Source of the DNA: Oxalobacteraceae bacterium | GTDB lineage: Bacteria; Pseudomonadota; Gammaproteobacteria; Burkholderiales; Burkholderiaceae_D | Direction: 5' to 3' | Length of the DNA: 53,588 nt | NCBI GenBank assembly: GCA_021151485.1 | Contig: JAGKXB010000013.1 | Coordinates: 1-53,588 of the forward strand | Shown: piece by piece, positions 18,455 through 28,997 of the stretch | How the letters are laid out: every line of letters starts with the position of its first letter | How positions within the stretch are numbered: the stretch's first letter is position 1 | Translations under genes and position numbers: made by a program | The notes under the pieces: model-generated | Database searches by the model: none | Told to the model about the DNA's origin: nothing | The model's input: only the letters and a program-made list of their open reading frames with translations

Positions 18455-19594
18455 TTAATTTGAAACAACACTCTGTTTTTTATCCGCCACAAATCGGGCT
18501 GTTTCCAAATACCGCTGTAATACAAATTGCTCATTAAAATTCTTTTCAACGAAAGCCCGACCAAGTTGACCCATAGTTTGACGTTGTTTGTGTGATAGTG
18601 AGACAAAACAATCCAACTTATCAAACAAATCTTGCGCATCTTTCACTCGACATAAGAAACCTGTTTCGCCATCAACGACTGCATCACGACATCCGGGGGC
18701 ATCAGTAGTAATGACTGGCAATGCCATAGCAGCAGCTTCCAACAAACTACGAGGAACCCCCTCTCGATAAGACGGCAACACGACACAACTTGCCTGCGCC
18801 AAAAAGGGACGCACATCGTCGGTCACTCCCAGATACTCGATAATACCCTCAGCAACCCACGACTCTACTTGGGCACGTGAAATAGCTGAAGGATTAGCGA
18901 CATCAACAAAACCAAGAAGCTGAAAACGCACATTCGGATTTAACTGACGCATCTTACGTGCCGCTTGCACATACTCACCAATCCCTTTATCCCATAACAA
19001 GCGAGCGACCAACAAAAATACTGGCGCCTCAATAGTCACAAACGAATTGAATAACAATGGAGTAAAACGGGATAAATCAACACCAGATCCAGGCAAACGC
19101 TCGGATCGTTCTAGAGATACGAACCCTTTGCTTACAAACATTTTCATGTCATCAAGATTCTGGAAAAACACATGATCTGCATGTCGAAAGGTTAAGCGAT
19201 ACAAAAATCGCACCAATCGTGTTATGAATGATTGACGAATAAAAGCTCGTCCCAAACCAGATACATTAGGAACAAAAGATACGCCAAGCATCATGCACGC
19301 TAACGCCGCATACAAATTGCCTTTTGGGGTGTAACTTAATACCAAATCAATAGACTGATCCCGCAAGAGACGCCACATCATGAACACCGAACGCAATTCA
19401 AAAAAGGGATTAGTTCCACCACCTGATATGGGCACATCCTCAAATATGAAACCCGCTGCCTCAAGACGATCCGAATAAATATCACGCGGAGCAACAGCAA
19501 TCACAGTGTGCCCATCTGCCTGAAGAGCACGCATCAAGTTACTTCTGAAGTTAAAAAGATACCAGCTAGTGTTGGATACAACAGCAATACGCAT
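18455..19594 (-). CDS. Glycosyltransferase family 4 (1)
   Basis: A 379-residue GT-B fold transferase for exopolysaccharide assembly, cytoplasmic. The N-terminal domain begins MRIAVVSNTSWYLFNFR, resembling PglA/WbnK-type N-terminal domains. The C-terminal half has the nucleotide-sugar binding segment LLVARLLWDKGIGEYVQAA and the retaining-GT4 motif PSYREGVPRSLLEAAAMALP (E-x7-E). Its start overlaps the stop of asnB (TAATG), so the two are coupled. The donor sugar cannot be told from sequence. Confidence 0.88.
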   Translation of the reverse strand: MRIAVVSNTSWYLFNFRSNLMRALQADGHTVIAVAPRDIYSDRLEAAGFIFEDVPISGGGTNPFFELRSVFMMWRLLRDQSIDLVLSYTPKGNLYAALACMMLGVSFVPNVSGLGRAFIRQSFITRLVRFLYRLTFRHADHVFFQNLDDMKMFVSKGFVSLERSERLPGSGVDLSRFTPLLFNSFVTIEAPVFLLVARLLWDKGIGEYVQAARKMRQLNPNVRFQLLGFVDVANPSAISRAQVESWVAEGIIEYLGVTDDVRPFLAQASCVVLPSYREGVPRSLLEAAAMALPVITTDAPGCRDAVVDGETGFLCRVKDAQDLFDKLDCFVSLSHKQRQTMGQLGRAFVEKNFNEQFVLQRYLETARFVADKKQSVVSN

Positions 19595-21531
19595 TACTTA
19601 GCCCGCTCAATATTTTCTAACCACATCTGAAACATTAATATGTCCCACAAGTGGTACGCCCAATTACGCTGCCCAGACAAATGCTCTATCCATTTCTTGC
19701 GAATCAACACTGAATGAAAATATCCTTCCCGCTGCAACCGAGCTTCACCCAACAATGACTCTGCCCAATCACGTAAAGGGCCACGTAACCAGTCACCAAT
19801 TGGCACACCAAAGCCCATCTTAGGGCGCTCAATAAGTTTTTTGGGGACATGCCGGTACAACACTTGTCGCAACGCCCATTTAGTTTGCCCATCCCGTAAT
19901 TTCATCGATTGTGGCAAACGCCATGCAAATTCCACAACCCGATGATCCAAGAAAGGCACACGCGTTTCTAATGACACTCCCATCCCCGCTCGATCCACCT
20001 TAGTCAAAATATCATCAGGTAAATACGTCAGCATATCCAGAGCCATCATGCGCTGAACTTCGTCTAAAGACGACAAATTTGGCGCATTACCCGTCAACAA
20101 AGTAGAAGGCTCGAATCCATCAATTACCACCACCGCCGGATCACACCAATGCGATACAAGGCCCAAATATAGATCATCAATCGAATGGCTTGCTAATACT
20201 CCCGCACCTTTATGTAACTTGTCACCTAATGCACCCGCAATCTCACTCCATGCATGTGACGCAACACTAGCCAAACCCTGCGCAACCAATTTGCGCAAAG
20301 GAAGAGGAACAACGGAAAACTTACGCCAAAGTTTTGCCGTAAGTTGATAACGATTGTAACCGCAAAACAATTCATCACCCGCATCACCAGATAGCGATAC
20401 CGTGACATGCTGCCTGGCAAGTTGTGAAACCAAAAAAGTAGGAATTTGCGAAGAATCTGAAAATGGTTCGTCATACAAAGTAGGTAAACGCGGGATCACT
20501 TCCATCGCTTGCTTTGGCGTTACATACAACTCCGTATGATCCGTACCTAAATGCTTGGCTACCAGCTTGGCATGTTTTGCCTCATTAAACCCTTCCTCGT
20601 GAAAGCCGATAGTAAAAGTTTTTATAGGGCGAGAAGACTGTGCTTGCATCAGTGCCACGACAGTCGAAGAGTCCACGCCTCCAGACAAAAATGCTCCCAA
20701 TGGCACATCAGCCATCATTTGCTGACGCACAGCATCTTTCAGCAGCAACTCCAATTCATCCACAGCTTGGCTAGCACTGCCAACAAAAGGATTGGCCACG
20801 CCAGACTTAATCGCTTGCACTCCTGACCAATAAGTGCGCAACAACGGCTCACGCTGCTGCATTGAAACCGATAACAAATTACCCGGAGACAATTTTGCAA
20901 TACCTTCGTAAATTGAATACGGTGCCGGAATGTAGTTATGACGCAACTGCAAACACAACGCTCCCCGATTAATTTTGTTTTCAAAAGCCGGATGCGCTCG
21001 CAATGCCTTCAATTCGGAACCAAATAAAAACACGGCATCGTTACCTTGTCCCTGCCAACCGTAATACAAAGGCTTTTCACCAATACGATCACGTGCCAAT
21101 GTCAACCTGTGTGTGTGCCGATCCCAAACAGCAAAAGCAAACATACCGACCGCTCGCTCTACGGTATGTTGAATACCCCAGGCATCAAAACCAGCAAGCA
21201 ATGTTTCGGTATCAGAATAGCCACGCCATGTAGGTGCTTGCCCCACATCTTCCAATGCAACTCTAAGCAACAGGTGGTTATAAATCTCGCCATTGAAGAC
21301 AATGACATAGCGCCCACTAGCAGACAACATGGGCTGATGACCTGCGGATGATAAATCCACAATCGACAATCGCCGATGACCTAGGCCAATTCGATGATTT
21401 ACATCAGACCAATAGCCAGCATCATCAGGACCACGATTAGCAATCGTATCAGCCATGCGTTTAAGCATTGCCTGATTATCCAAGTGCCCATTTAAAGACG
21501 CTCCGCCAAAAAAGCCGACAAAACCACACAT
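19594..21531 (-). CDS. asnB: AsnB-type glutamine-dependent amidotransferase
   Basis: A 645-residue protein with an N-terminal glutaminase domain (Cys2 nucleophile, MCGFVGFFGG, RRLSIVDLS) and a C-terminal ATP-dependent synthetase domain with the PP-loop LSGGVDSS (about 265-272). It is longer than E. coli AsnB, as is usual for copies in polysaccharide loci. In such loci AsnB-like enzymes are thought to amidate uronic acid carboxyls. The nearby dehydrogenase and epimerase genes would supply a uronic acid, so I infer that role here, though plain asparagine synthesis is not excluded. It overlaps the small ORF before it (TGATG) and the glycosyltransferase after it (TAATG). Confidence 0.9.
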   Translation of the reverse strand: MCGFVGFFGGASLNGHLDNQAMLKRMADTIANRGPDDAGYWSDVNHRIGLGHRRLSIVDLSSAGHQPMLSASGRYVIVFNGEIYNHLLLRVALEDVGQAPTWRGYSDTETLLAGFDAWGIQHTVERAVGMFAFAVWDRHTHRLTLARDRIGEKPLYYGWQGQGNDAVFLFGSELKALRAHPAFENKINRGALCLQLRHNYIPAPYSIYEGIAKLSPGNLLSVSMQQREPLLRTYWSGVQAIKSGVANPFVGSASQAVDELELLLKDAVRQQMMADVPLGAFLSGGVDSSTVVALMQAQSSRPIKTFTIGFHEEGFNEAKHAKLVAKHLGTDHTELYVTPKQAMEVIPRLPTLYDEPFSDSSQIPTFLVSQLARQHVTVSLSGDAGDELFCGYNRYQLTAKLWRKFSVVPLPLRKLVAQGLASVASHAWSEIAGALGDKLHKGAGVLASHSIDDLYLGLVSHWCDPAVVVIDGFEPSTLLTGNAPNLSSLDEVQRMMALDMLTYLPDDILTKVDRAGMGVSLETRVPFLDHRVVEFAWRLPQSMKLRDGQTKWALRQVLYRHVPKKLIERPKMGFGVPIGDWLRGPLRDWAESLLGEARLQREGYFHSVLIRKKWIEHLSGQRNWAYHLWDILMFQMWLENIERAK

Positions 21532-21683
21532 CAGCTCATCCCTTTGGCCACAACTTTACTTAACAGTTCATCTGTCGTACTTGCAACAACATCTTGATTT
21601 ACTCTCACGAGAGACGCCGTTACAGGTTTATCACAAGCAATGTATTGAATCAGAGAATAATGTAAGTTCACCAGCGCCTTCAT
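21531..21683 (-). CDS. Small coupled ORF, 50 residues, unknown
   Basis: A 50-residue frame starting MKALVNLHYS. Its ATG overlaps the stop of the upstream glycosyltransferase as ATGA, and its TGA overlaps the asnB ATG. This back-to-back overlap on both sides suggests it is translated as part of the operon. The sequence is half hydrophobic, half polar (VNQDVVASTTDELLSKV), with no signal peptide and no recognised family. It could be a real small protein, or a remnant of a larger gene kept because it carries ribosomes on to asnB. Confidence 0.5.
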   Translation of the reverse strand: MKALVNLHYSLIQYIACDKPVTASLVRVNQDVVASTTDELLSKVVAKGMS

Positions 21684-22819
21684 GCTACGCCTCTTGTAAA
21701 CAAATCTTCGTAGTAACACATATACTTTTCCACCACGGAATCAATCCTAAACTCGTCTTCGATCTTCTGACGTGCGGCTGCACCCAATTCAGCCCTGACG
21801 GCCGTCGGCAGTGCCAGTAGCTTGAGTAAAGCTGCCGCCAACGCATCCGAATCTTCCGCATCCACCACTAACCCGGTTTGACCCACAATCGAACGACAAT
21901 CACCAACATCGGTCACCACACATGGTTTACCGCATGCCATGGCCTCACCTATTACATTCGGAAATGCTTCCATATTAGATGACAAACAAGCAATATCCAC
22001 CAAATTTTGTAAAACCGGAATATCGTTACGCTCACCAAGTAACAACACCGCATCTCTCAACCGATATGTATCCACCCACCCTGCCAACTCCGGGTTATCG
22101 TAAGTTACGCCAAAACCTGCCAATAGAAACCGCACATCTGGCATTACGGCATGCACCTTACCGGCAGCTCGAAGAAAGTTATGATGATCCTTGGCAGGGT
22201 CAAATCTTGCAATCAGACCTACTACCAGCTTGTCCTGCAAATCCCACTGTGCGCGCAACTCCGGCACACCAAGCGGATTGGGATAATAAGCCCGCAAATC
22301 AAACCCGTTTGGTATCACAGACATAGCCTCGCTTTTGAAGCCAATCTTTTTATGCACCTGCAAGCTAATTTCGCTATTAAATAAACAAGATTGGGCGAAT
22401 CGGGTCAAAAAGGCATTAACCCTGATAGCCAAAGCAGTGAAAACTTTCTCTTTCGCCAAGTCGTAGGCGGTATGCCTGATACCAAAAAGCAAGACACTAC
22501 GCTGGAAAGAAAGTAAACGCCCCACCCAGGCCATCACATTACCGTGGTACATCCAACCTTGCAAAATCGCATATTTTTCAGATCGGATCAACGCAACAAG
22601 GCGCAGCGGTGCAAACAACATGCCTGGCAAAGTATTCATCCGCAGACAATGCAAAGGCACACCCATATCGCGTATTTCAGCACCCAGCGTACCTTCATCA
22701 ATCAACGAAACGACATGCGGCTCGAAACGTGTGCGATCTATCGAATGCAAAATCTTGACCAGCATTCTTTCCGCACCGCCAGTTTGTAGGCCAGTGGATA
22801 CAAACAAAATTTTTATCAT
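21680..22819 (-). CDS. Glycosyltransferase family 4 (2)
   Basis: A 379-residue GT-B transferase. The N-terminus reads ILFVSTGLQTGGAERML, the common GT4 opening with the acceptor-side GGAE motif. The C-terminal domain has VVGLIARFDPAKDHHNFL and SSNMEAFPNVIGEAMACGKPCV, the E-x7-E region of retaining enzymes. It lies downstream of the polymerase-like gene with a 155-base gap that shows no gene, so an internal promoter there is possible. It is likely to add one sugar of the repeat unit on the cytoplasmic side. Confidence 0.9.
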   Translation of the reverse strand: MIKILFVSTGLQTGGAERMLVKILHSIDRTRFEPHVVSLIDEGTLGAEIRDMGVPLHCLRMNTLPGMLFAPLRLVALIRSEKYAILQGWMYHGNVMAWVGRLLSFQRSVLLFGIRHTAYDLAKEKVFTALAIRVNAFLTRFAQSCLFNSEISLQVHKKIGFKSEAMSVIPNGFDLRAYYPNPLGVPELRAQWDLQDKLVVGLIARFDPAKDHHNFLRAAGKVHAVMPDVRFLLAGFGVTYDNPELAGWVDTYRLRDAVLLLGERNDIPVLQNLVDIACLSSNMEAFPNVIGEAMACGKPCVVTDVGDCRSIVGQTGLVVDAEDSDALAAALLKLLALPTAVRAELGAAARQKIEDEFRIDSVVEKYMCYYEDLFTRGVA

Positions 22820-22974
22820 TGTTTTTACAACCGAATCCTAATCTACAGATTAAACGTTAAGATATTTTAAAGATAGTGCTCCCAGTTGGACTCACCACAA
22901 CACTCGAGCTCGCAAGAGCAAAACCATGTAATCAAAACTTCTCAAAATACAAACACATGTAGGTTTATTTTTAT

Positions 22975-24159
22975 TTAGAGAAGCCCTTTGCCTCTTGGCC
23001 CCTTGCCAAACTCTACAAAGCTAAACAACACGATCCAAACTATCGCATAAGTCAGCGCAAACTTAGAAAGCAAGAGAATTAGCACCAAAGACAAAGATGT
23101 AATGTTACGTGGCATACCCAACACTAGGAACAGCACCAGCGGAACAATGCCAACCACACCAACCGAAAAAACCATCACAAACCAAAGACCAACGTCCTGA
23201 AACACCAATTCAGCATCTGCATGCATGAAAAAGTCGGAGAACATTCCTAACCCAAAAGCCAATCGCAGCGGCGACAAATTCGAAAAATACAAATCCAGCA
23301 CCTGGGTTCGAAATCCCAAACCAGAATCATTAGCGCCGAGCGCCAATTTTTGGTCAACGATGTCGTACGCAAAATATACAAACGGCAATAACACGCCAAT
23401 GACAAGCAAAACTGAAATCAGATTACGTTTCCTCTCGCACAACATTCCCACAACATACATAGAGGCAAAAACGAAGCCAAAAGTCGAAAACGAAAGAAAG
23501 ACTGTTGCGATTACAAAAATTTCCAGAAACTGGTAACGATTCGGCAAATCGAGGTCTTTACCAATTTTTCTGAACAATAAAAACAGAATCATCATCCAAG
23601 TGGAATAAGTCCCAGGTTCATTGTATAACCCCGTAGCACGCAAAACGCCCGGAAGAAATGCCAACTCATAAGCCCCACCCAAGGCTCGCTGCTCTTCGCC
23701 GGTAATAGGTTCAATAAAGTCAATTAAGTCCCCCGATATCAAAAACCATACAAACTGAACAATAAAAACAATGACGTGAATCCATATGATTTTATGCAAC
23801 GCCCAGTGAAAATTCCTTTTCTGATTTCCAAATACGACGGCACAAAAAGCACTCCACAGTATAAAAAATAACGGCAATACCAGTTTAGAAATCGCGAATC
23901 CATTGCTCCCTGAGAATAATGCAAATAAGGCGCCGCTCCCGAACGAGTAGAAAAAAAATACTGTCAACAAATGAAATTTAAGCCCACCACATCTGAGGTC
24001 ATTAATCCGGAAAAACGGCAAAACTAACAACAACCCCAATATTTGAAAAACATAAAGGCCAATGTTATAGAAGTAGTAGGATCCGAGGCTAACAAGGAAC
24101 ACAGAGAGAGCTATCCACCATCTAGCTGGCGTCACGGCATTGAGATGCTGGCCCAACAC
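22975..24159 (-). CDS. Wzy/O-antigen-polymerase-like membrane protein
   Basis: A 394-residue protein with ten or more hydrophobic helices and a large central hydrophilic loop (about 155-190). It includes an Arg-rich segment with ATGLYNEPGTYSTWMM, the sort of periplasmic loop seen in Wzy polymerases. It probably joins repeat units in the periplasm in a Wzx/Wzy pathway. It starts with GTG two bases after the stop of the GT2 gene, with GGGGAG upstream. Sequence similarity in this family is weak, so the call rests on topology and context. Confidence 0.72.
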   Translation of the reverse strand: MLGQHLNAVTPARWWIALSVFLVSLGSYYFYNIGLYVFQILGLLLVLPFFRINDLRCGGLKFHLLTVFFFYSFGSGALFALFSGSNGFAISKLVLPLFFILWSAFCAVVFGNQKRNFHWALHKIIWIHVIVFIVQFVWFLISGDLIDFIEPITGEEQRALGGAYELAFLPGVLRATGLYNEPGTYSTWMMILFLLFRKIGKDLDLPNRYQFLEIFVIATVFLSFSTFGFVFASMYVVGMLCERKRNLISVLLVIGVLLPFVYFAYDIVDQKLALGANDSGLGFRTQVLDLYFSNLSPLRLAFGLGMFSDFFMHADAELVFQDVGLWFVMVFSVGVVGIVPLVLFLVLGMPRNITSLSLVLILLLSKFALTYAIVWIVLFSFVEFGKGPRGKGLL

Positions 24160-24161
24160 TT

Positions 24162-25094
24162 TTACTTACTCCCCATAAAAAAGGCCTTGATTTCATTACG
24201 TGTCTTTTTCATCCGAAAACAGTCAAGCATAAAAGCAACGATCGCTGGAAAAAAGACAGTCATTGCCACGAGCGGATGAGACAAAATTGCTACACGAAGG
24301 CGTTTGCCATGAAAAGAAAAGCGAAAATAGTTGATCATGCTCTTCATTTTTAAAATGAGCGAACGATTTCCCAGAAAATATTCTTCATAAAACAACATCG
24401 TATTTATCGGACTATTAGCTCGGATACGGATCATATTAGCGCTCAGCCCATCACGCAGATATTCAACAACATTGACCGCCTTATTCACAAACAGAGTATT
24501 GTATTTTTCCGCCATTCTGTTCCAGATCAAACTCTCTGGACAAAATCTCTCTTGCGTCTCAGGAAATTTAAAGGCTCGAAAGATATCAGTTCTTATCGCA
24601 TTGCACTTATCACCCCGGATTTGGTATTTTTCATAAAAAGCAGGCAACTTAGCAATGTGATGATCGAATGGAAATTCCGACCCAACGATTGCACCCGAAG
24701 GGAATCGATTCAAGAAAGTCATACCACAAATATCTGAGCGATGCGAGATAGAAAACCACTCTTCTGACAGCAAATTCAATCCGTCTGGCACACAATAGTC
24801 ATCACTATCGATAATAAAAAACAACTGTCCAGCAGCTACATCAAGCGCACGATTAAGCGCGATATGCTTTCCTGCATTCGCTTGGTAAAAATAAAGCAAA
24901 CGGAAATCTGCATCTTTAATGAAGGAGTGCACAACATCAGCAGTATTATCAGTACTCCCGTCATCAATCACTATCCATTCAAAATTCCGGAACCGCTGCT
25001 CTTTTAGAGATAAAAACAAGCGTGTCAGATACTGTGCCCGATTGTAGGTAGGGGTACATACGGTTAAAAATACAGGTTCAATATTCATATTCAT
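24162..25094 (-). CDS. Glycosyltransferase family 2
   Basis: A GT-A fold transferase of 310 residues with the ATG at 25094, which overlaps the flippase stop as ATGA. The N-terminus has TVCTPTYNRAQYLTRLF, followed by WIVIDDGSTDNT with its nucleotide-binding Asp pair. The metal-binding DSDD of FIIDSDDYCVPDG lies near residue 100. A hydrophobic segment near the C-terminus suggests membrane association. It should add a sugar to the lipid-linked repeat in the cytoplasm; donor and acceptor are unknown. Confidence 0.9.
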   Translation of the reverse strand: MNMNIEPVFLTVCTPTYNRAQYLTRLFLSLKEQRFRNFEWIVIDDGSTDNTADVVHSFIKDADFRLLYFYQANAGKHIALNRALDVAAGQLFFIIDSDDYCVPDGLNLLSEEWFSISHRSDICGMTFLNRFPSGAIVGSEFPFDHHIAKLPAFYEKYQIRGDKCNAIRTDIFRAFKFPETQERFCPESLIWNRMAEKYNTLFVNKAVNVVEYLRDGLSANMIRIRANSPINTMLFYEEYFLGNRSLILKMKSMINYFRFSFHGKRLRVAILSHPLVAMTVFFPAIVAFMLDCFRMKKTRNEIKAFFMGSK

Positions 25095-26503
25095 GGAACT
25101 TTTTGCAGCAGGAAACGGCCTCTGCATCCGCAAAAATTCAACACAAGCAATATGAAAAAGTAAATGCCAACCCCAAATCCCAGTTTAGATACCAGTGCGA
25201 CAGTCCCCCTCCAGGCGTCAGAGCTATAAAGAAGGAAACTCAACATGCCAGTCGCCAATAGAACTTTATATGTTTCCCTATGAAGGACCGGCAAACGAAA
25301 AAGCACTTTACCCATTTGCATGCTGCATAAGGCGGCCACAAAAAATGCGATCAACGTCGCGTATGCTGCACCCGCATGACCCCAGAGTGGAATCAAGAGG
25401 CAGCACAAGAAAATATTGACAACTACTGCACTCAATACTCCGATTAACTGCCGCCCTCCGCTTTGAACAAGATAAAAGGGATAATCAACATAATAAGATC
25501 TAAATCCGGATATAAAAGTAGCCACTGCTGTTATCCGAACAATCTGGGCACCTCCCCCAGAAAATTGTCCGCCCATTAGTTGCTCAGTTAAATGCCCGGC
25601 AAGTAGAACCAAACCTGCTGTCGCTGGTAATGAAACAGCAAAAAAAAGCAAGCCATTCTTTTGTATCTGTACCTTAGCCGCATCGACTCCATCTTTTGCA
25701 TACGCCTGAATTGCCAGAGGAAGTGCTGCCAAGTGCGTTACCGACATAAGTACTCCCAAGCTCTGCTGCGCCAAATCATAAGCAGGAGCATAAACACCAA
25801 CAGCTGCTGACCCCATAAAATATTTCAGCAATACTCGACTAGAAGCATCAATGGCAAAGATCAACGAATATGTAGCAATAAATGGCGAACCATACTTCAC
25901 GCATTTCAGAAAAAGAGTACGATCAAAAGACCGGACAACCGCTTTTTCCCAATATTTAACGACGACAAACGTAGGAAGCAACAATCCAACAAACATGCCA
26001 ATGACCGGCCCAGCAGCGCCCGCACCAGTCTTGATCAGGATCATGCTCAAACAAAATCCAGCAATCGCTTTAATCGTTGTCAAGGCGCCATACAAGGTTG
26101 GCCTAAGATTAGCATTCACGAGCCGCAAATTTAGATCAAACCAAGCCTGAGCCCAGCTTAAAGCAACGGCACCGTAAATTAACGGCCTGTTGCTTTGACC
26201 AAACACCCCCAACGCAATCAACCCCAACACCCCAATCGCCAAAGTGATGACGAAGAATGACATTAACACTGTCGATAACAGCGCGTCAGGATGACCTGAG
26301 TTCTCCGGATAAAAACGTGCGGCACTCAGCGCAAGCCATTGATAACACACCACGTTTGCAAAACCCGTTAGCGTAATTGTCAACGCATACGTACCATACT
26401 CTGATGGCGTAAGGAAGCGAGTGAACAAAGCAAGAGATGCAAGCGCAACTCCTGCCGGAGCAACCCTCCCCAGTAAATAAATAAAGCTATGGCGAATTAG
26501 CAT
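25091..26503 (-). CDS. Wzx-type polysaccharide flippase
   Basis: A 470-residue inner membrane protein with about 12-14 hydrophobic helices spread over its length. It has the N-terminal RHSFIYLLGRVAPAGVALASLALF and FLTPSEYGTYAL stretches typical of polysaccharide transporters of the MOP superfamily. It would flip the undecaprenyl-linked repeat unit to the periplasm, working with the Wzy-like protein two genes on. It is followed directly by the GT2 gene with a 4-base overlap. Confidence 0.88.
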   Translation of the reverse strand: MLIRHSFIYLLGRVAPAGVALASLALFTRFLTPSEYGTYALTITLTGFANVVCYQWLALSAARFYPENSGHPDALLSTVLMSFFVITLAIGVLGLIALGVFGQSNRPLIYGAVALSWAQAWFDLNLRLVNANLRPTLYGALTTIKAIAGFCLSMILIKTGAGAAGPVIGMFVGLLLPTFVVVKYWEKAVVRSFDRTLFLKCVKYGSPFIATYSLIFAIDASSRVLLKYFMGSAAVGVYAPAYDLAQQSLGVLMSVTHLAALPLAIQAYAKDGVDAAKVQIQKNGLLFFAVSLPATAGLVLLAGHLTEQLMGGQFSGGGAQIVRITAVATFISGFRSYYVDYPFYLVQSGGRQLIGVLSAVVVNIFLCCLLIPLWGHAGAAYATLIAFFVAALCSMQMGKVLFRLPVLHRETYKVLLATGMLSFLLYSSDAWRGTVALVSKLGFGVGIYFFILLVLNFCGCRGRFLLQKVP

Positions 26504-26590
26504 GGGCTACTTTGATCAAAGCTGAATTACAGTCTCTACAAAACAAGAAGAAAATTTGTTTTTAAGACCAATCCCCGATTCTATAAATTT

Positions 26591-27601
26591 TTATATGTAC
26601 CACTTCACCACGTCTACCAACCCCTCATTAATACGATGAGTCGGTTGATATCCCAACAACATAGCAGCCTTGCTAATGTCGGCCAACGAATGTCGCACAT
26701 CACCAGGACGAAAATCCTTATATATTGGACCTTTAATGTAAAAAACATCGTTCGCGCTCAAGATGCTTTTAAGATAACCAAACAACTGATTTAGCGTCGT
26801 GGTGTCATTGACGGCAACATTGTAAATTTCATTTTTATGCTCTTCAGATGCCGTGGCGGCTAATAAATTAGCCTGTATGGCATTTTCTACATAACAAAAA
26901 TCGCGGCTAGTTTCACCATCACCGTTAATTAATATGTCGTCATTTCCTATCATGGCGGCAATCCATTTTGGAATTACCGCAGCGTAAGCGCCGTTCGGGT
27001 TTTGCCGTTTCCCAAAAACATTGAAATACCGTAAACCTATGGTTTTAAAGCCATAACAACGTGCAAATACTTCTGCGTACAGCTCATTGACATATTTGGT
27101 CACAGCGTAAGGTGAGAGCGGTTTGCCAATGCGACTCTCTATCTTGGGTAGGTCTGGGTGATCACCATAAGTGGAGCTTGATGCTGCGTAGACAAAAGAC
27201 GTTACGGCAGCATCTCTAGCCGCCGTCAGCATGTTCAAGAAACCACTGATATTCACATCATTACTTGTGATTGGATCATTCAAAGAACGTGGAACCGATC
27301 CTAATGCAGCTTGATGCAATACATAATCAACACCACTCACTGCTTGTTGGCAAGTATTGAAGTCTCGGATATCGCCCGTAATCAAACTAAAACGGGCCCA
27401 TTGATCTGCACTGACAAGTTCTTTGACTTCGTCCAAATTACGCTGAAATCCCGTCGCAAAATTATCTAAACCGACAACCGTTTGATCGAGTTTCAATAAT
27501 GTTTCTAACAAGTTGGACCCAATAAAACCAGCACACCCAGTAATGAGCCATTTTTTGGGTTGTTGCCGTAATGTTTGTTGCGTTTGTTCGAAGCGATTCA
27601 T
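26591..27601 (-). CDS. tviC: UDP-N-acetylglucosamine(uronate) 4-epimerase, TviC/WbpP type
   Basis: A 336-residue short-chain (extended) epimerase. The NAD-binding [10 protein letters not shown] lies at 21-30. The catalytic residues are in [15 protein letters not shown] (Ser141-143) and Tyr165-x3-Lys169 (YAVTK). The [10 protein letters not shown] segment and N-terminal extension fit the WbpP/TviC group that interconverts UDP-GlcNAc and UDP-GalNAc or their uronic acids. Its neighbour upstream is the matching 6-dehydrogenase, the pairing of the Vi antigen and Pseudomonas O6 loci. The product should be UDP-GalNAcA. Confidence 0.9.
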   Translation of the reverse strand: MNRFEQTQQTLRQQPKKWLITGCAGFIGSNLLETLLKLDQTVVGLDNFATGFQRNLDEVKELVSADQWARFSLITGDIRDFNTCQQAVSGVDYVLHQAALGSVPRSLNDPITSNDVNISGFLNMLTAARDAAVTSFVYAASSSTYGDHPDLPKIESRIGKPLSPYAVTKYVNELYAEVFARCYGFKTIGLRYFNVFGKRQNPNGAYAAVIPKWIAAMIGNDDILINGDGETSRDFCYVENAIQANLLAATASEEHKNEIYNVAVNDTTTLNQLFGYLKSILSANDVFYIKGPIYKDFRPGDVRHSLADISKAAMLLGYQPTHRINEGLVDVVKWYI

Positions 27602-27653
27602 GGGGCCTGTAAATTAATTTCTATTTTTACGAATGTGAATGCATACACGGGCA

Positions 27654-28928
27654 TTACAAACGAATATCGACATCTGCTTTTGGCAACACATATTTCAGGT
27701 CGAACAAAACTTGTTCTTGTTTACCAAATTTACGTATTTCTGCAGTACCCATTTCCTTAAATTCTCGATGTGCTACTGCGAGAATAATGGCGTCATATTT
27801 TCCCTGCGTCGGTATTTGAATTGGCGTGATGCCATACTCATGCTGGGCAGATTCGGCATTAACCCAAGGATCATATACGTCAACATTGACGTTATAGTCT
27901 TTCAATTCATTGATGACATCTATGACTCTGGTATTACGCAAATCAGGACAATTTTCTTTGAAAGCCAGCCCCATTATTAAGACATTTGCTTTTTCAACTT
28001 GAATACATTTTTTAAGCATCTGTTTAATTAATTGACTCACTACGTAATGCCCCATGCTGTCATTAATGCGTCGACCGGCCAAAATGACATGAGGATGATA
28101 ACCAAGTGAGTTTGCCTTATGGGTAAGATAATAGGGATCCACACCAATACAGTGACCGCCAACTAAACCGGGACGAAAGGGCAAGAAATTCCATTTTGTA
28201 CCTGCCGCCTTCAGTACATCTTCGGTATCAATTCCTATTTTTTTGAAAATAATCGCGAGCTCATTCATGAGTGCAATATTGAGATCACGCTGCGTATTCT
28301 CGATCACCTTGGCAGCCTCTGCCACCTTGATAGATGATGCTCTGTGCGTTCCTGCCTGGATGATGCTGCCGTAAAGTGCATCAATAAAGTCCGCCGTTTC
28401 TGGCGTCGAACCAGAAGTCACTTTGGTGATATTGATCAATCGATGGTCTTTATCACCTGGATTGATGCGTTCTGGACTGTAACCGACAAAAAAATCCTGG
28501 TTAAATGTAAGGCCCGAGATCTTTTCGATGATGGGGACACAATAATCTTCAGTAGCACCAGGATAAACAGTCGATTCGTATACAGCGATATCCCCCTTCT
28601 TAATCACGTGCCCTAGTGTTTCCGATGCTTTTTGTAATGGTGTTAAATCTGGTTGCTTATGCTCATCGATTGGTGTCGGTACAGTCACGATATAAACGGT
28701 AGCGTGACGCAAATCCTCAATATCGGAAGAATAGGTGAGCTGTGTTGCAGCCTTTAATTCTTCTGCATCAACTTCTAGCGTTCTCTCAACACCGATCTTC
28801 AATTCATCAACACGTTGTTGGTTAATATCAAAACCCAACGTCGGATATTTTTTACCGAACTCGACAGCCAATGGCAATCCCACATAACCCAAACCAATAA
28901 TCGCGATCCGCATATTCTTCAATATCAT
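27654..28928 (-). CDS. tviB: UDP-sugar 6-dehydrogenase, TviB/WbpO type
   Basis: A 424-residue NAD-dependent dehydrogenase that oxidises UDP-N-acetyl-hexosamine at C6 to the uronic acid in two steps. The N-terminal Rossmann motif is [11 protein letters not shown] (11-21). The catalytic Cys260 lies in [15 protein letters not shown], and the C-terminal UDP-binding domain includes [16 protein letters not shown]. The signature and length fit the TviB/WbpO group. A start five codons downstream (MRIAIIGLG, 28913) is as likely as the one given; neither has a strong ribosome binding site. It precedes the epimerase gene. Confidence 0.92.
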   Translation of the reverse strand: MILKNMRIAIIGLGYVGLPLAVEFGKKYPTLGFDINQQRVDELKIGVERTLEVDAEELKAATQLTYSSDIEDLRHATVYIVTVPTPIDEHKQPDLTPLQKASETLGHVIKKGDIAVYESTVYPGATEDYCVPIIEKISGLTFNQDFFVGYSPERINPGDKDHRLINITKVTSGSTPETADFIDALYGSIIQAGTHRASSIKVAEAAKVIENTQRDLNIALMNELAIIFKKIGIDTEDVLKAAGTKWNFLPFRPGLVGGHCIGVDPYYLTHKANSLGYHPHVILAGRRINDSMGHYVVSQLIKQMLKKCIQVEKANVLIMGLAFKENCPDLRNTRVIDVINELKDYNVNVDVYDPWVNAESAQHEYGITPIQIPTQGKYDAIILAVAHREFKEMGTAEIRKFGKQEQVLFDLKYVLPKADVDIRL

Positions 28929-28997
28929 TCAACAGCTCATTTCATTTACATCATCGACTTACTTTAACTTGCTCTAGATTCACATCATTTAAGTAGA

